Assembly: GCA_964606505.1 (NCBI GenBank)
Contig: CAZSGM010000005.1
Location: 52,686 to 116,685, forward strand
From: CAKVOD01 sp964606505
GTDB lineage: Bacteria; Bacillota; Clostridia; Christensenellales; UBA1242
Reading direction: 5' to 3'
DNA length: 64,000 nucleotides
In this document: positions 34,853 to 43,103 of the stretch, piece after piece
How positions within the stretch are numbered: position 1 is the stretch's first letter
Layout of the letters: each line of letters begins with the position of its first letter
Made by a program: the position numbers and the translations under genes
Notes under the pieces: model-generated
Database searches by the model: none
The model's input: only the letters and a program-made list of their open reading frames with translations
Told to the model about the DNA's origin: nothing

Positions 34853-35237
34853 ATTTGTTTTATTTTTTCAGCGAATATGGTAAAATGAAATTGCATTAAG
34901 TGGATTTACATATGATTGTTTACTAGATGTCCCACATTTGTTTGCTTGATTTTTAAGCGTTTTTCTAACGCCTTTGCGCCCGCACCTACATCATCCGCGC
35001 TTTCAGGCTTGTTTTAGGCGCATTATGACGCATTTTTAAGTGTCGACGAGGATTTACTCAACCCGACACCCCAAAGGCTTGTAAACGCTTAATTTCGCGT
35101 TGTTTTCAAGGTAGTTAAAGCAAACGTTGTCTGTAATGCTCGCTTTGCCCGTATCGCGACCGCGTTTCGGCAGGGCAGTTTATATGGTTAAACTTTCATA
35201 AGGTATCCTTTGGTGTAATCTAATTAGGAGAAACATT
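34853..35237. other. Spacer between the RT and the variable protein
   Basis: No gene. A hairpin GTGTCG/CGACAC lies near 35041-35070. A TATGGTAAAATGAAATTGCAT-like word near 34876-34896 resembles GGTACAATAAAATTGCAT before the second target (63583-63600), so it may be a shared promoter of the target family. No terminator after the RT is clear. Confidence 0.45.
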
Positions 35238-36494
35238 ATGAAAAATACTAGATTAAAGCGATTTTATGTAGTTTTCACGATATACGCAATGGCAATATCG
35301 CTCTGCTGCATAATGTTCGCGTCAAAAAATGAATTTAGTATTTCTGCAGGCAGATTTGGCGACCACTCCTTCTATACGGCAGCCCCAGCATATGTTGCAG
35401 GTGGCATAACAATCGGCGCCGATGGCATTTTGGAGAATGGGAATGGAGATATAACGGACGAAAATCCCGCTCCCGCATTATTTATGCTTAATGGCAGCGT
35501 GTCAGGGGCAGTGCTTGCAGATTTACTACATATGGTTAACTCAAACGCAGTTTGGGGCACCAAAGCCAACACTAGCATTGGCGCAAACGCAGTGTTCCTG
35601 TCTGCTAAAGACTTCGGCAAATATAACAAATCAAGTGAAACGGAAGTAAATCAAACCTCTCAAATTGTCGTAAAACTTTTTGAGAATACAAACTACACAA
35701 CAGCTGCCGCAGACGCTGCAAGTAAACAATACTGGCAAGCAGTCTATCGCTCAACAAACTCAGGGAACGACGTTTTAACACTCTATATGTGCAGAAACTA
35801 CACAACAGCACAGTTTAATCCTTACGAAGATGCCAATGGCAATTCATTAGGTAGTAATTTGTTAGAAAATGAATATGGCTACAATGCTAACTATTTGCAT
35901 AGTTACTTAAGAGATAAAACAGTTGTACCACTTTATACAGCATTAACAGCCAAATATACAAGCCTAAACTCTTACGTAGTGGCTCCAAGCGAACTCCCCG
36001 ATACATGGCAAAGCAGTGCTTACCAAACGTCGAATAACAACAGTAGTACGAATGGAGTATTTACAGAGACGAATTCAAATGGAATAGCAGGGACGGGTGC
36101 TAGTGGATATGGTGCAAATTCGTCCTTTTGGAGTTTAAATAATGGCCTTGACCAGTATGGGGCTCCACATGCAAGTTGGTCAAATAAGGATATGGGTTCT
36201 AGCACGGATAATACATCAGGCGACAAACTTTGGGTGCCAAGTGCATTCGAGGTGTTGCACACGGGATACACTCCTTCTAGTTCGCAATTGCCTAGTGGCA
36301 GAGCATACGATGGCGCAGACAGCGTTACTTATTTGAGTAATTACGATACTGCAGGGGCAACAGTTTCCAACGCTTCTGGCGACAACCGAACTGGGCTATG
36401 GGAACTCAATGGGTACGACCGCGCAAGCGGTTCGTGGGCGTGGCTGCGTTCTGGCGCTTCGAGCAGTTACGATTGCGCGCGTGCTGTCTTCTGA
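35238..36494 (+). CDS. DGR variable protein 1, ending at a TGA inside the variable repeat
   Basis: Target of the DGR. The N-terminus has a basic segment and a hydrophobic helix (about residues 8-29), so the protein is exported or membrane-anchored; a proper lipobox is not evident. The middle is Asn/Ser/Thr-rich. The end carries the C-type-lectin-like/formylglycine-enzyme fold signature LWELNGYDRASGSWAWLRSG, just before the VR. The frame ends at TGA 36492-36494, codon 419, exactly at an adenine-mutable codon (TAA in the TR). The same frame continues to 37313. AGGAGAAAC precedes the ATG. A paralogue with the same N-terminus is at 63663. Confidence 0.92.
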   Translation: MKNTRLKRFYVVFTIYAMAISLCCIMFASKNEFSISAGRFGDHSFYTAAPAYVAGGITIGADGILENGNGDITDENPAPALFMLNGSVSGAVLADLLHMVNSNAVWGTKANTSIGANAVFLSAKDFGKYNKSSETEVNQTSQIVVKLFENTNYTTAAADAASKQYWQAVYRSTNSGNDVLTLYMCRNYTTAQFNPYEDANGNSLGSNLLENEYGYNANYLHSYLRDKTVVPLYTALTAKYTSLNSYVVAPSELPDTWQSSAYQTSNNNSSTNGVFTETNSNGIAGTGASGYGANSSFWSLNNGLDQYGAPHASWSNKDMGSSTDNTSGDKLWVPSAFEVLHTGYTPSSSQLPSGRAYDGADSVTYLSNYDTAGATVSNASGDNRTGLWELNGYDRASGSWAWLRSGASSSYDCARAVF

Positions 36495-36555
36495 GATGGT
36501 AATGACTACACCTATGATGTTAATAGTACCGGTGGTGTGCGCGTAGCGCTCCATC
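36430..36555 (+). repeat. DGR variable repeat (VR), 126 nt
   Basis: Pairs with the TR at 32812-32937; every one of the 19 mismatches is at a TR adenine, and about half of the adenines in the variable zone have changed. Most changes alter the protein (for example AAC to TAC, AAT to GAT, AAC to TGC, AAC to TTC). The codon TAA of the TR is TGA here. The identical 3' end stops at CTCCATC, after which TR and VR flanks diverge. The VR is internal, with about 250 codons after it, whereas in most described targets it is at the C-terminus. Confidence 0.97.
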
Positions 36556-37313
36556 TCAATCTGAAATCTTTAGCAAGCGATACGCTTGCGAAAATATCTG
36601 TCAGCGCGAATGCGGCTGACCAAGACGCCGAAAGCGTAAGCTTCCCCGCAGGGGACACGGCGTCTAATATAAATCAAGCATTCAATTATAATCAGTATTT
36701 AGTAAAAAACACTTCTAATGGATACGGTCAAACTAAAGTAACATTAACTTATGACAAATCTAAAATATTGAAATCCTTATCTTTCTCGACCGATAGCGGC
36801 GCGAGTGCGCAATCGGTCGAGTCGCCAATTGGAAAGCACGGTACACTGACAGGGCTATGCGCATATTCAGTGGGGGCGCAATCTGAAAGTGGCGACAAGA
36901 GAACGGTTGAACTTACGATTAATAACGCAGCGTGCAATGTTAACATAAGTTACGTTACGGGAGAAGAGACCCAAGAATACGCAGTTACTTTCAAAACGAC
37001 ATTCTCAGCAGGCGCAACCTCAACCCAAGAGTCGGGATTGATAGTTTACGTCTTGCGCGACAATGGAACGGGCGGTTATGCGGAGTTTTATTCAATTTTT
37101 GTGAAAAAAGACGACAATGAGCAAACATTTGAATTGATTCTGCAAGGCGACAGTGATTACATTTTGCTTGTGAGCAAGCCACACCTGTGGCAACTAACGC
37201 TAAACGGGCAAACGGACAAAACGCGTATCACATTCACGCCAACAGCCACAAACAAAACAGTAACAATAGTTGTTTCGGGTGGGGACGTACCGAACGATTA
37301 CATATGTGTTTAA
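36495..37313 (+). other. C-terminal continuation of variable protein 1 beyond the in-frame TGA
   Basis: The reading frame continues directly after the TGA without a new ribosome-binding site: 13 variable residues, then GGVRVALHLNLKSL, the standard end of this lectin-like fold, then about 230 residues of Thr/Ser/Gly-rich beta-sandwich-like sequence (for example KTVTIVVSGGDVP) ending with TAA. With the stop read through or mutated, the protein would be 691 codons. The GTG at 36537 lies inside the VR and is not a plausible start. The segment keeps coding-like composition and no further stops, which argues that it is translated in some cells. Confidence 0.75.
36623..36665 (+). promoter_or_regulatory. 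Hairpin 68 bp downstream of the VR
   Basis: AGACGCCG (36623-36630) pairs with CGGCGTCT (36658-36665) and encloses TCCCC-GCA-GGGGA (36643-36655). Hairpins or cruciforms just after the VR promote homing in studied DGRs; here it is farther away than usual and lies within coding sequence, so the role is uncertain. Confidence 0.4.
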
Positions 37314-37782
37314 TAAAAACCTTTACCTGCGCAAACTTTCACATATAAACTTTTACGCACAAAAACTTTAGTGTGTGGCAAAGATTGTTTCGCAACAACT
37401 TGCGGATTTTGCGCAGCAAAAACTGCGAGCAAAGATTTGTACGGCAAAGGTTAGTGTTACGACACAAAACAGGCATTCATTAAGCAACCCTTTGGAAAGC
37501 GCAAGGGGCTGTTTTTTATTTAATAGCAATTTGGGGCGGGGGGAATTATGGCGACCTATTTTTGCGAGAATTTTGCAGGTAAATTGCTTAAGTTTTTTGC
37601 CTCAACACTTGTCGCCAAAAATCTTTTAATTGGCGTGAGGGGCAAGCGGCGGGGTAGGCGGTTATTTGCGCGTTAGAATTTTAGCGGCGATATCCAAAAA
37701 CAAAAGGCGCGTGTGCAAATTCCCATTTAAGCAAAGAAAAGTGAATTTGCGTGAATAAAATAAAGAAAATGGGGCAAAACAC
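37314..37782. other. Spacer between the DGR and rplM
   Basis: No convincing gene. An 84-codon frame at 37375-37629 lacks a ribosome-binding site and has non-coding composition. No terminator is evident after variable protein 1. Confidence 0.4.
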
Positions 37783-37811
37783 TTGACATTTTGTCAAATA
37801 TCTAGTAAAAT
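37783..37811 (+). promoter_or_regulatory. Promoter of rplM-rpsI
   Basis: TTGACA (37783-37788), 17 bases, TAAAAT (37806-37811). Confidence 0.85.
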
Positions 37812-37817
37812 AATGCA

Positions 37818-37970
37818 GTCAGACTGGATATGCTTGATTAGTCCCAAGTTAATCTTAAGTGCGACATTGATATGCGAGGTAGTCCGCTTCTAATTATTTC
37901 GTGTATTTACCATATAGGGTTTTGTGCGATTGCACAAAGTCCGCGAGTTTTTATGTAAATCGGAGGAAAA
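37818..37970 (+). ncRNA. Candidate L13 ribosomal protein leader
   Basis: About 150 bases between the promoter and rplM with several complementary segments (TTTGTGCGATTGCACAAAG near 37920-37938 forms a hairpin). In Bacillota the L13 leader, bound by L13, controls rplM-rpsI from this position. Assigned by position; an Rfam covariance search would decide. Confidence 0.6.
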
Positions 37971-37974
37971 TTAA

Positions 37975-38418
37975 ATGAAAACATTTATGGCTAATCCGCA
38001 AAATGTTGAACGTAAATGGTATGTAGTTGACGCAGAGGATATGATTTTGGGTCGTCTAGCAAGTGAAGTTGCGGCAGTTTTGCGTGGTAAAAACAAACCT
38101 ACTTACACTCCACACGTTGATTGCGGAGATTATGTTATTGTAGTTAATTGCGACAAAGTTCGCGTTACTGGAAAGAAAGCGACAGACAAGCTTTACAGAA
38201 AGCACACAGGTTACGCTAAGGGCTTTAAAGAGACCGCTTACAGAGACTTGGTTGCTAAGAAACCTACCTATGCAGTTGAATTGGCTGTTAAGGGTATGTT
38301 GCCTAAGACAAACCTTGGGAGAAAAATGTTGAAGCACTTGAAGTTGTATGCTGGACCAGAACACGAAAATCAAGCGCAACAACCAATTGCATTGAATATT
38401 AAAGGAGGCAAAAGATAA
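37975..38418 (+). CDS. rplM: 50S ribosomal protein L13
   Basis: Early-assembly large-subunit protein, 147 residues, full length. Motifs: WYVVDAEDMILGRLASEVA (about residues 19-37), the RGKNKPTYTPHVDCGD segment (about 42-57) and GMLPKTNLGRKMLKHLKLY. CGGAGGA precedes the ATG. Its stop overlaps the rpsI start by one base (TAATG). Confidence 0.98.
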   Translation: MKTFMANPQNVERKWYVVDAEDMILGRLASEVAAVLRGKNKPTYTPHVDCGDYVIVVNCDKVRVTGKKATDKLYRKHTGYAKGFKETAYRDLVAKKPTYAVELAVKGMLPKTNLGRKMLKHLKLYAGPEHENQAQQPIALNIKGGKR

Positions 38419-38837
38419 TGGCAGGAAAAGCAGTTTTGAAATCTAAAAAGGTTCAATTCCTTGGAACAGGAAGAAGAAAGAGCTCAGTTGCTCGCGTTAG
38501 AATTTTGCCTAATGGTAGTGGTAAGATTATTATCAACAAAAAAGATATTTCTGAATATTTGCCAATGGACACAATGAAATACGTTGTTCGTCAACCATTA
38601 ATGCTTACAGAGACTCAAGATAAGTACGATGTTTATGTAAACGTTTGTGGCGGCGGTGTTTCTGGTCAAGCAGGCGCAATCCGTCACGGTATTGCAAGAG
38701 CGCTTGTTAGAGCAGACGAAACACTTAAACCAGCCCTTAAGAAGGCAGGCTTCTTGACAAGAGACTCAAGAATGAAAGAAAGAAAGAAATACGGGCTTCA
38801 CAAAGCTAGACGTGCTCCACAATTTAGTAAACGTTAG
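38418..38837 (+). CDS. rpsI: 30S ribosomal protein S9
   Basis: Small-subunit protein whose C-terminal tail touches the P-site tRNA. The 139-residue protein has GTGRRKSSVARVR (about 16-28), VYVNVCGGGVSGQAGAIRHG and the conserved basic C-terminus ending FSKR. GGAGGC lies upstream in the end of rplM; the genes are coupled. A terminator follows 40 bases later. Confidence 0.98.
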   Translation: MAGKAVLKSKKVQFLGTGRRKSSVARVRILPNGSGKIIINKKDISEYLPMDTMKYVVRQPLMLTETQDKYDVYVNVCGGGVSGQAGAIRHGIARALVRADETLKPALKKAGFLTRDSRMKERKKYGLHKARRAPQFSKR

Positions 38838-38876
38838 AGCATACTTTATAAACGCAAAACTATGTATTGCGTTTTG

Positions 38877-38905
38877 ACCGCAGGTACAATATCTGCGGTT
38901 TTTTG
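38877..38905 (+). terminator. Terminator of rplM-rpsI
   Basis: ACCGCAG (38877-38883) pairs with CTGCGGT (38893-38899), followed by a T-run. Confidence 0.88.
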
Positions 38906-38933
38906 TTTGCCTAGAGGTATCTCGCACAAATGT

Positions 38934-38962
38934 TTGACAAAACGCAAATTTTTGTGTATAAT
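38934..38962 (+). promoter_or_regulatory. Promoter upstream of the 38986 gene
   Basis: TTGACA (38934-38939), 17 bases, TATAAT (38957-38962). It probably drives 38986, 40041 and the genes that follow closely. Confidence 0.9.
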
Positions 38963-38985
38963 CAAGGTAACAAAAGGAGCGAATT

Positions 38986-39993
38986 ATGGACGATTTTGAC
39001 GAAAGAACAAAATCATTATCAAACACCCCGAAAAAAACGGCTGAAACCGCCAATATTTGGGCTGAAACGGACAACGCGCGCGTAGCCTCCGACCCATTGC
39101 CCGCAGCTGTGTCCGCCACGCCGAAAAAACGCGCCACAACGCGTGGCAAGCGTTCAGCGAAGCCCGCAAAGTCGGAGCCGGTAGTTGTTAAGCGCGTTGA
39201 ACGGGTAATCAGGGACGGCAAAGAGATTGAGATTGAAACAATTGAGGTTTCAATTGATGTTCCCGATGATATAATGGAGTTTAAAGGCGATTATGAGGAA
39301 CTTCCACTATCTTTGGTTGGGATGACAAGAGTTCCGCGAAACGCGCCCACCTACGACTTAGATAAGCCGCACTACAGCGCGGACGATTGCGAACTTTGCC
39401 CACCGTATCAGGTAAAGGTTGACATTGTTACCGACCCGCTGACAGGCAACAAAATAGAGACAATAACGCAAGACCTGCGCGGGCTTATCGACAATTACTC
39501 AAACGTTTTCCGCTGCCTGTTCGCGAGGTTTTACGAAACGCTGTTGATAGGGATTTTCAAGTACATTGATATTGATGTTTTGATTAAAATCCGCGGCAAA
39601 CTCTCGGACGATAAAGCGTGCCTTGAGAAGTTTGAGTTTAATAAGCGCAAGGTAAACATTGAACTTGCCGACCACGTTGAAAAGAGTTTGCAAGCCGTGC
39701 AAACGGGGAAAGGCTTGTTTAAGGAGATTTGCGAGCGCGCGGCGGCGGTTTCTGAACTCAACGCGAGTTGCTTTGAGGATTTTGGGCGTGAAATGGCAAC
39801 GGTTGAGCTGCGTTTCATTTACGCCTCAATCAAGCAGTGGGAGAGGTATGAACTGCAGGATAGGATAATCAGAGAATACGCCGCCGACGCCCAGCGAAAA
39901 TGCACCTCGGGCTATAGGACGATTGCGGACTACAACCTGCAAGCGGTTTTGGACACGTACACGGAACTTGAAAAAATTGGCGTCCTCGATTGA
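38986..39993 (+). CDS. Unrecognised 335-residue protein with basic disordered N-terminus
   Basis: I do not recognise this protein. Residues 1-70 are Thr/Ala/Lys/Pro-rich and basic (SATPKKRATTRGKRSAKPAK), the kind of tail that binds nucleic acids. Residues 75-160 hold short strands and two cysteines (DDCELCPPYQVKVD); residues 165-335 are helical. No membrane segment. AAAGGAG precedes the ATG. The LRR protein gene follows 47 bases later and is probably co-transcribed, so the two may act together. Confidence 0.78.
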   Translation: MDDFDERTKSLSNTPKKTAETANIWAETDNARVASDPLPAAVSATPKKRATTRGKRSAKPAKSEPVVVKRVERVIRDGKEIEIETIEVSIDVPDDIMEFKGDYEELPLSLVGMTRVPRNAPTYDLDKPHYSADDCELCPPYQVKVDIVTDPLTGNKIETITQDLRGLIDNYSNVFRCLFARFYETLLIGIFKYIDIDVLIKIRGKLSDDKACLEKFEFNKRKVNIELADHVEKSLQAVQTGKGLFKEICERAAAVSELNASCFEDFGREMATVELRFIYASIKQWERYELQDRIIREYAADAQRKCTSGYRTIADYNLQAVLDTYTELEKIGVLD

Positions 39994-40040
39994 CGCGCGC
40001 AGGGTTTTGCGCTAAAAATCGAATTGAATAGGAGTTTTTT

Positions 40041-42263
40041 ATGAAAATAGAGAAAAACATTTTGCTAAAAGTCAGCGAAAGCGACATTGTTGACGGCGAG
40101 TTAACTATCCCAAGCGGCGTGGTTGAAATCGCCAAAAACGCGTGCGCCCAAAACTTCTCGCTTGAGCGCGTAACTATCCCCGCGACCGTAAAACGCATTG
40201 ACGACGGAGCGTTTCAAGAGTGCGACGACCTAGCAGAGGTCAATTTTGAGTGCGAAAAACTCGAGTATCTTGGCAACTCCGCATTCCGCGAGTGCGCACG
40301 CCTGCAACAAGTGGACTTGCCTAAAATTGAAATAATGGGAGCGGCTGCCTTTGAAAAGTGCGACAACTTGACCTATGTTTCGCTAAATTCGCGCGTGGTA
40401 AGCGAAAACTGTTTCGGCGGTTGCGACAACTTAATGCACGTCGATGTTAACGCAGATGATGTTATTATCAGGGATAACGCGTTTAAAAACTGCCGCGGGC
40501 TTGCCTGCGTCAACACGCCTAACGGCGTCAGCGAACTCGGCGAGACGGTGTTTGACGGCTGCTCAAGTTTGTTAGAACTTACCGTGAACGCAAGGACAAC
40601 CGCGCACCCGCTGGCGTTTGAAAACTCAAATATTAAGACGCTGCACGTGGCAGAACTTAATCAAACGCTTACCTTTGACTATCCGCTGCAGTGGATACGC
40701 ACGCAGTACTCTGCAATGACCTGCGAGGCAGGCGAGGGCAAACAGTCAAAACAGATTTTTTACGTCGAAATGCCCGCCGAAACGCCTGTTTCTGCGCCCG
40801 AAAAAGGGTTAATGAGCAAAATTTCGCTACTAAAAAAGCAACCTAGCAAAAAAACTCCCGCGCAAGCAACCCCCACCATTTACAAGTTCGACATCGACGA
40901 CCTAAACGCGAAAATCAAGGACTTTGACCGCGTCCTCGACAATCTCGACGTCTCCGAACTTGTCGACTGGCTCAAACTGGTTGCGGAAGAGCAAAACATT
41001 TCGCCTACCGAGGCACGCCTGCCGCAAGCGGAAGTGCTTTTGACGCTTTCGAGCCTCGAAGGAAAGCGCGAGTTTGTCCGCAATATGGGTAAATACAACA
41101 AAATTGCAGGCAAGTACCGCAACTTGAATTTGCGCGACCGCACGCAGGTTTTGAAACTCTGCAAACTGCTCGGGGCGTTTCAAGACAGCGACAAACAGTT
41201 TGTGCAGTGCGCAAACTGCCTCAGCAAGGATTTGCCCGCGTTTATCAAGCAAATCAGCGGCAACGATGTTGCGACGTACACAGGGGAAGCCTTTTTAATC
41301 GCCGATTTCTTTAAGCACATTAAGTTCCCTAAGACGTTCAGCCAAAAGCGCGCGAAGTTTTTTATCGACTACTACAAGCAGTTGCTGGACGCAAACAAAA
41401 TTGAGTTACTTGCGCTGTCGATTAACGATTTTGACAAATTGTCCAAGTCTATTAATGTTGTAACGCCCGAAAAGATTGAGAAAATGTTAGTAGAGGGGAT
41501 GTCGAGCGACGTGCCCGAGAACCGTCGCGAACTTGCCGAACTTATGGCGCTGCAGGGCGTTGTTGGCAAGACGAAGTTTGAGAGGATGAACAGGATTATG
41601 ACCGAGGCGGAACACGTTTATCCTAACATTTTCGACGCGGAAGAGGTCGTTAAGTCGAAAAAGTTTGACCGCGCCGCTGCTACAAAACTTGTTGACGACC
41701 CAAGTGAGAACTTTCAGTTTGAGTGGCTTGAGAAGAGCAACCCTTACAACTTGCTAATCGGCAACATTTGCGGCTGTTGCGCAAGGCTCGGGCGCGAGGG
41801 CGAGGACATTATGTACAAGTCCGCCACGCACCCCGACGTTCAAACAATGGCAATCAAGCGCAACGACGGCGAGTACATCGGCAAAGCGACCGTTTACCTC
41901 AACCGCGAGGATTGTTACGCAGTGTTCAATAACGTCGAACTCAACCGCAATTTCTCCGCCCGCGCCAAAGACGAAACATTTAACGAGGTGCTGGACGCGT
42001 TTATGCGCGGCGTCAACGCGTTTGTAGACACCTACAATAGCCACGCGGCGCAACCGCTATCCGTCGTAACTGTCGGCGGCGACCATAACAAATTGCGCCA
42101 ACAAATGGTTGAAAGATTTTCAAAGAGCGGCAAACTTTATAAGGCGATTGAGTACAAAAACTACAAAGTTGAGGGCGACAGCGGTAAGGAACAATTTTTG
42201 GTTTACGACGCAACCCACGCGACCGACAACAAAGAAAACGCTAAAGATAGCCCTACAAAATAA
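40041..42263 (+). CDS. Cytoplasmic leucine-rich-repeat (BspA-type) protein with unknown C-terminal domain
   Basis: A 740-residue protein. Residues about 15-230 are BspA-like LRR repeats with the pattern I..GAF..C..L..V..P (for example VKRIDDGAFQECDDLAEVNF), normally found on secreted proteins; here there is no signal peptide, which is odd. A linker (250-280) is Lys/Pro-rich. Residues 280-520 look like an alpha-helical array. Residues about 565-715 form a separate domain with GNICGCCARLGREGEDIMY and YIGKATVYLNREDCYAVFNN, loosely like an acyltransferase fold, though I cannot name it. GGAG precedes the start. Function unknown. Confidence 0.8.
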   Translation: MKIEKNILLKVSESDIVDGELTIPSGVVEIAKNACAQNFSLERVTIPATVKRIDDGAFQECDDLAEVNFECEKLEYLGNSAFRECARLQQVDLPKIEIMGAAAFEKCDNLTYVSLNSRVVSENCFGGCDNLMHVDVNADDVIIRDNAFKNCRGLACVNTPNGVSELGETVFDGCSSLLELTVNARTTAHPLAFENSNIKTLHVAELNQTLTFDYPLQWIRTQYSAMTCEAGEGKQSKQIFYVEMPAETPVSAPEKGLMSKISLLKKQPSKKTPAQATPTIYKFDIDDLNAKIKDFDRVLDNLDVSELVDWLKLVAEEQNISPTEARLPQAEVLLTLSSLEGKREFVRNMGKYNKIAGKYRNLNLRDRTQVLKLCKLLGAFQDSDKQFVQCANCLSKDLPAFIKQISGNDVATYTGEAFLIADFFKHIKFPKTFSQKRAKFFIDYYKQLLDANKIELLALSINDFDKLSKSINVVTPEKIEKMLVEGMSSDVPENRRELAELMALQGVVGKTKFERMNRIMTEAEHVYPNIFDAEEVVKSKKFDRAAATKLVDDPSENFQFEWLEKSNPYNLLIGNICGCCARLGREGEDIMYKSATHPDVQTMAIKRNDGEYIGKATVYLNREDCYAVFNNVELNRNFSARAKDETFNEVLDAFMRGVNAFVDTYNSHAAQPLSVVTVGGDHNKLRQQMVERFSKSGKLYKAIEYKNYKVEGDSGKEQFLVYDATHATDNKENAKDSPTK

Positions 42264-42343
42264 CCCATTTTTGCCCGAAATACTTGATAAATAATCAATG
42301 TGTTAAACTTCAAAACAAAAAAACGAATAAAACAGGAGACCTT

Positions 42344-43099
42344 ATGATAATTGAGTCCAAGCAAAACGCCAAGATAAAACTTGTCGAGAAATTGCGCACG
42401 AAAAAAGGGCGCGCCGAACACAAAAAACTCATCGTTGAGGGGCGCAAAAGTCTCTCCGATTGCAGGGATTTTAATGTTGAGTTTGACTTCATTTTGTACA
42501 CGCACGACAACTGCGAGTTTGTTGCAGACTTTGACGTCAATAAGTACGAAATCAGCCCCGCGCTTATGTCCGAAATTTCCTCGCAAGCCACCCCGCAAGG
42601 TGTGCTAGGCGTCGCTATGCAGCCTAAACTCGTTGAAAGCGCGCCAACGACCGACTTTTTGGTTGTCGATGGCGTCCAAGACGCGGGCAACCTCGGCACG
42701 ATTTTGCGAACCGCGCTTGCAACCAAGTTTTCACGCGTGGTGTTAATTGACTGCGTCGACGTGTTTTCTGAAAAGGTTATCAGTTCGTCAATGACTGCGG
42801 TTTTTAAACTTGAACTTACTAAGTGCAAGCGCGATGAGTTTGCGCAACTCAAAGAAAGTTACGGCTGCCCGCTGTATGTCGCCGACCTTAATGGTAAAAA
42901 CGCTTTGCAAATTACGCGTAGGTGTGGTATAATAGGGCTAGTTGTTGGCAACGAGGGCAACGGCATTTCGCCACAAGTGCGCAAGACCGCGGACGAAGTC
43001 ATAACGCTGCCAATGGATAAGAACATCGAATCATTAAATGTCGCCGTTTCAGCAGGCGTGTTAATGTATATTTTGAAATACAATTTGAAAGGAGATTGA
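42344..43099 (+). CDS. SpoU-family (TrmH) RNA 2'-O-methyltransferase
   Basis: Methylates ribose 2'-OH in rRNA or tRNA using SAM; trefoil-knot SPOUT enzyme. The 251-residue protein has an N-terminal substrate-binding domain (NAKIKLVEKLRTKKGRAEH) and the three SpoU motifs: DGVQDAGNLGTILRTA (about 111-126), VVGNEGNGIS (about 201-210) and LPM...ESLNVAVSAGVLMY (about 224-244). The target nucleotide cannot be told from sequence; 23S rRNA is likely. AGGAGA lies 5 bases before the ATG; the upstream extension of the frame is rejected. yebC starts 4 bases after its stop. Confidence 0.93.
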   Translation: MIIESKQNAKIKLVEKLRTKKGRAEHKKLIVEGRKSLSDCRDFNVEFDFILYTHDNCEFVADFDVNKYEISPALMSEISSQATPQGVLGVAMQPKLVESAPTTDFLVVDGVQDAGNLGTILRTALATKFSRVVLIDCVDVFSEKVISSSMTAVFKLELTKCKRDEFAQLKESYGCPLYVADLNGKNALQITRRCGIIGLVVGNEGNGISPQVRKTADEVITLPMDKNIESLNVAVSAGVLMYILKYNLKGD

Positions 43100-43103
43100 T
43101 ACT

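Noticed and set aside
36492..36494. TGA recoded as a sense codon in this organism
   Set aside because: TGA ends several normal genes here (for example at 39993 and 43099), so a code change would break them; the adenine-mutable TAA of the TR explains the codon better.
36537..37313. Independent gene starting at GTG 36537
   Set aside because: The GTG lies inside the VR, has no ribosome-binding site, and is in the same frame as the gene before the TGA; it is the continuation of variable protein 1.
37375..37629. 84-codon open frame downstream of the DGR
   Set aside because: No Shine-Dalgarno, no promoter, composition like the surrounding spacer.
31450..37782. Prophage or transposon carrying the DGR
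   Set aside because: No integrase, transposase, phage structural genes, terminal repeats or target-site duplications are seen around the DGR; both flanks are housekeeping genes.
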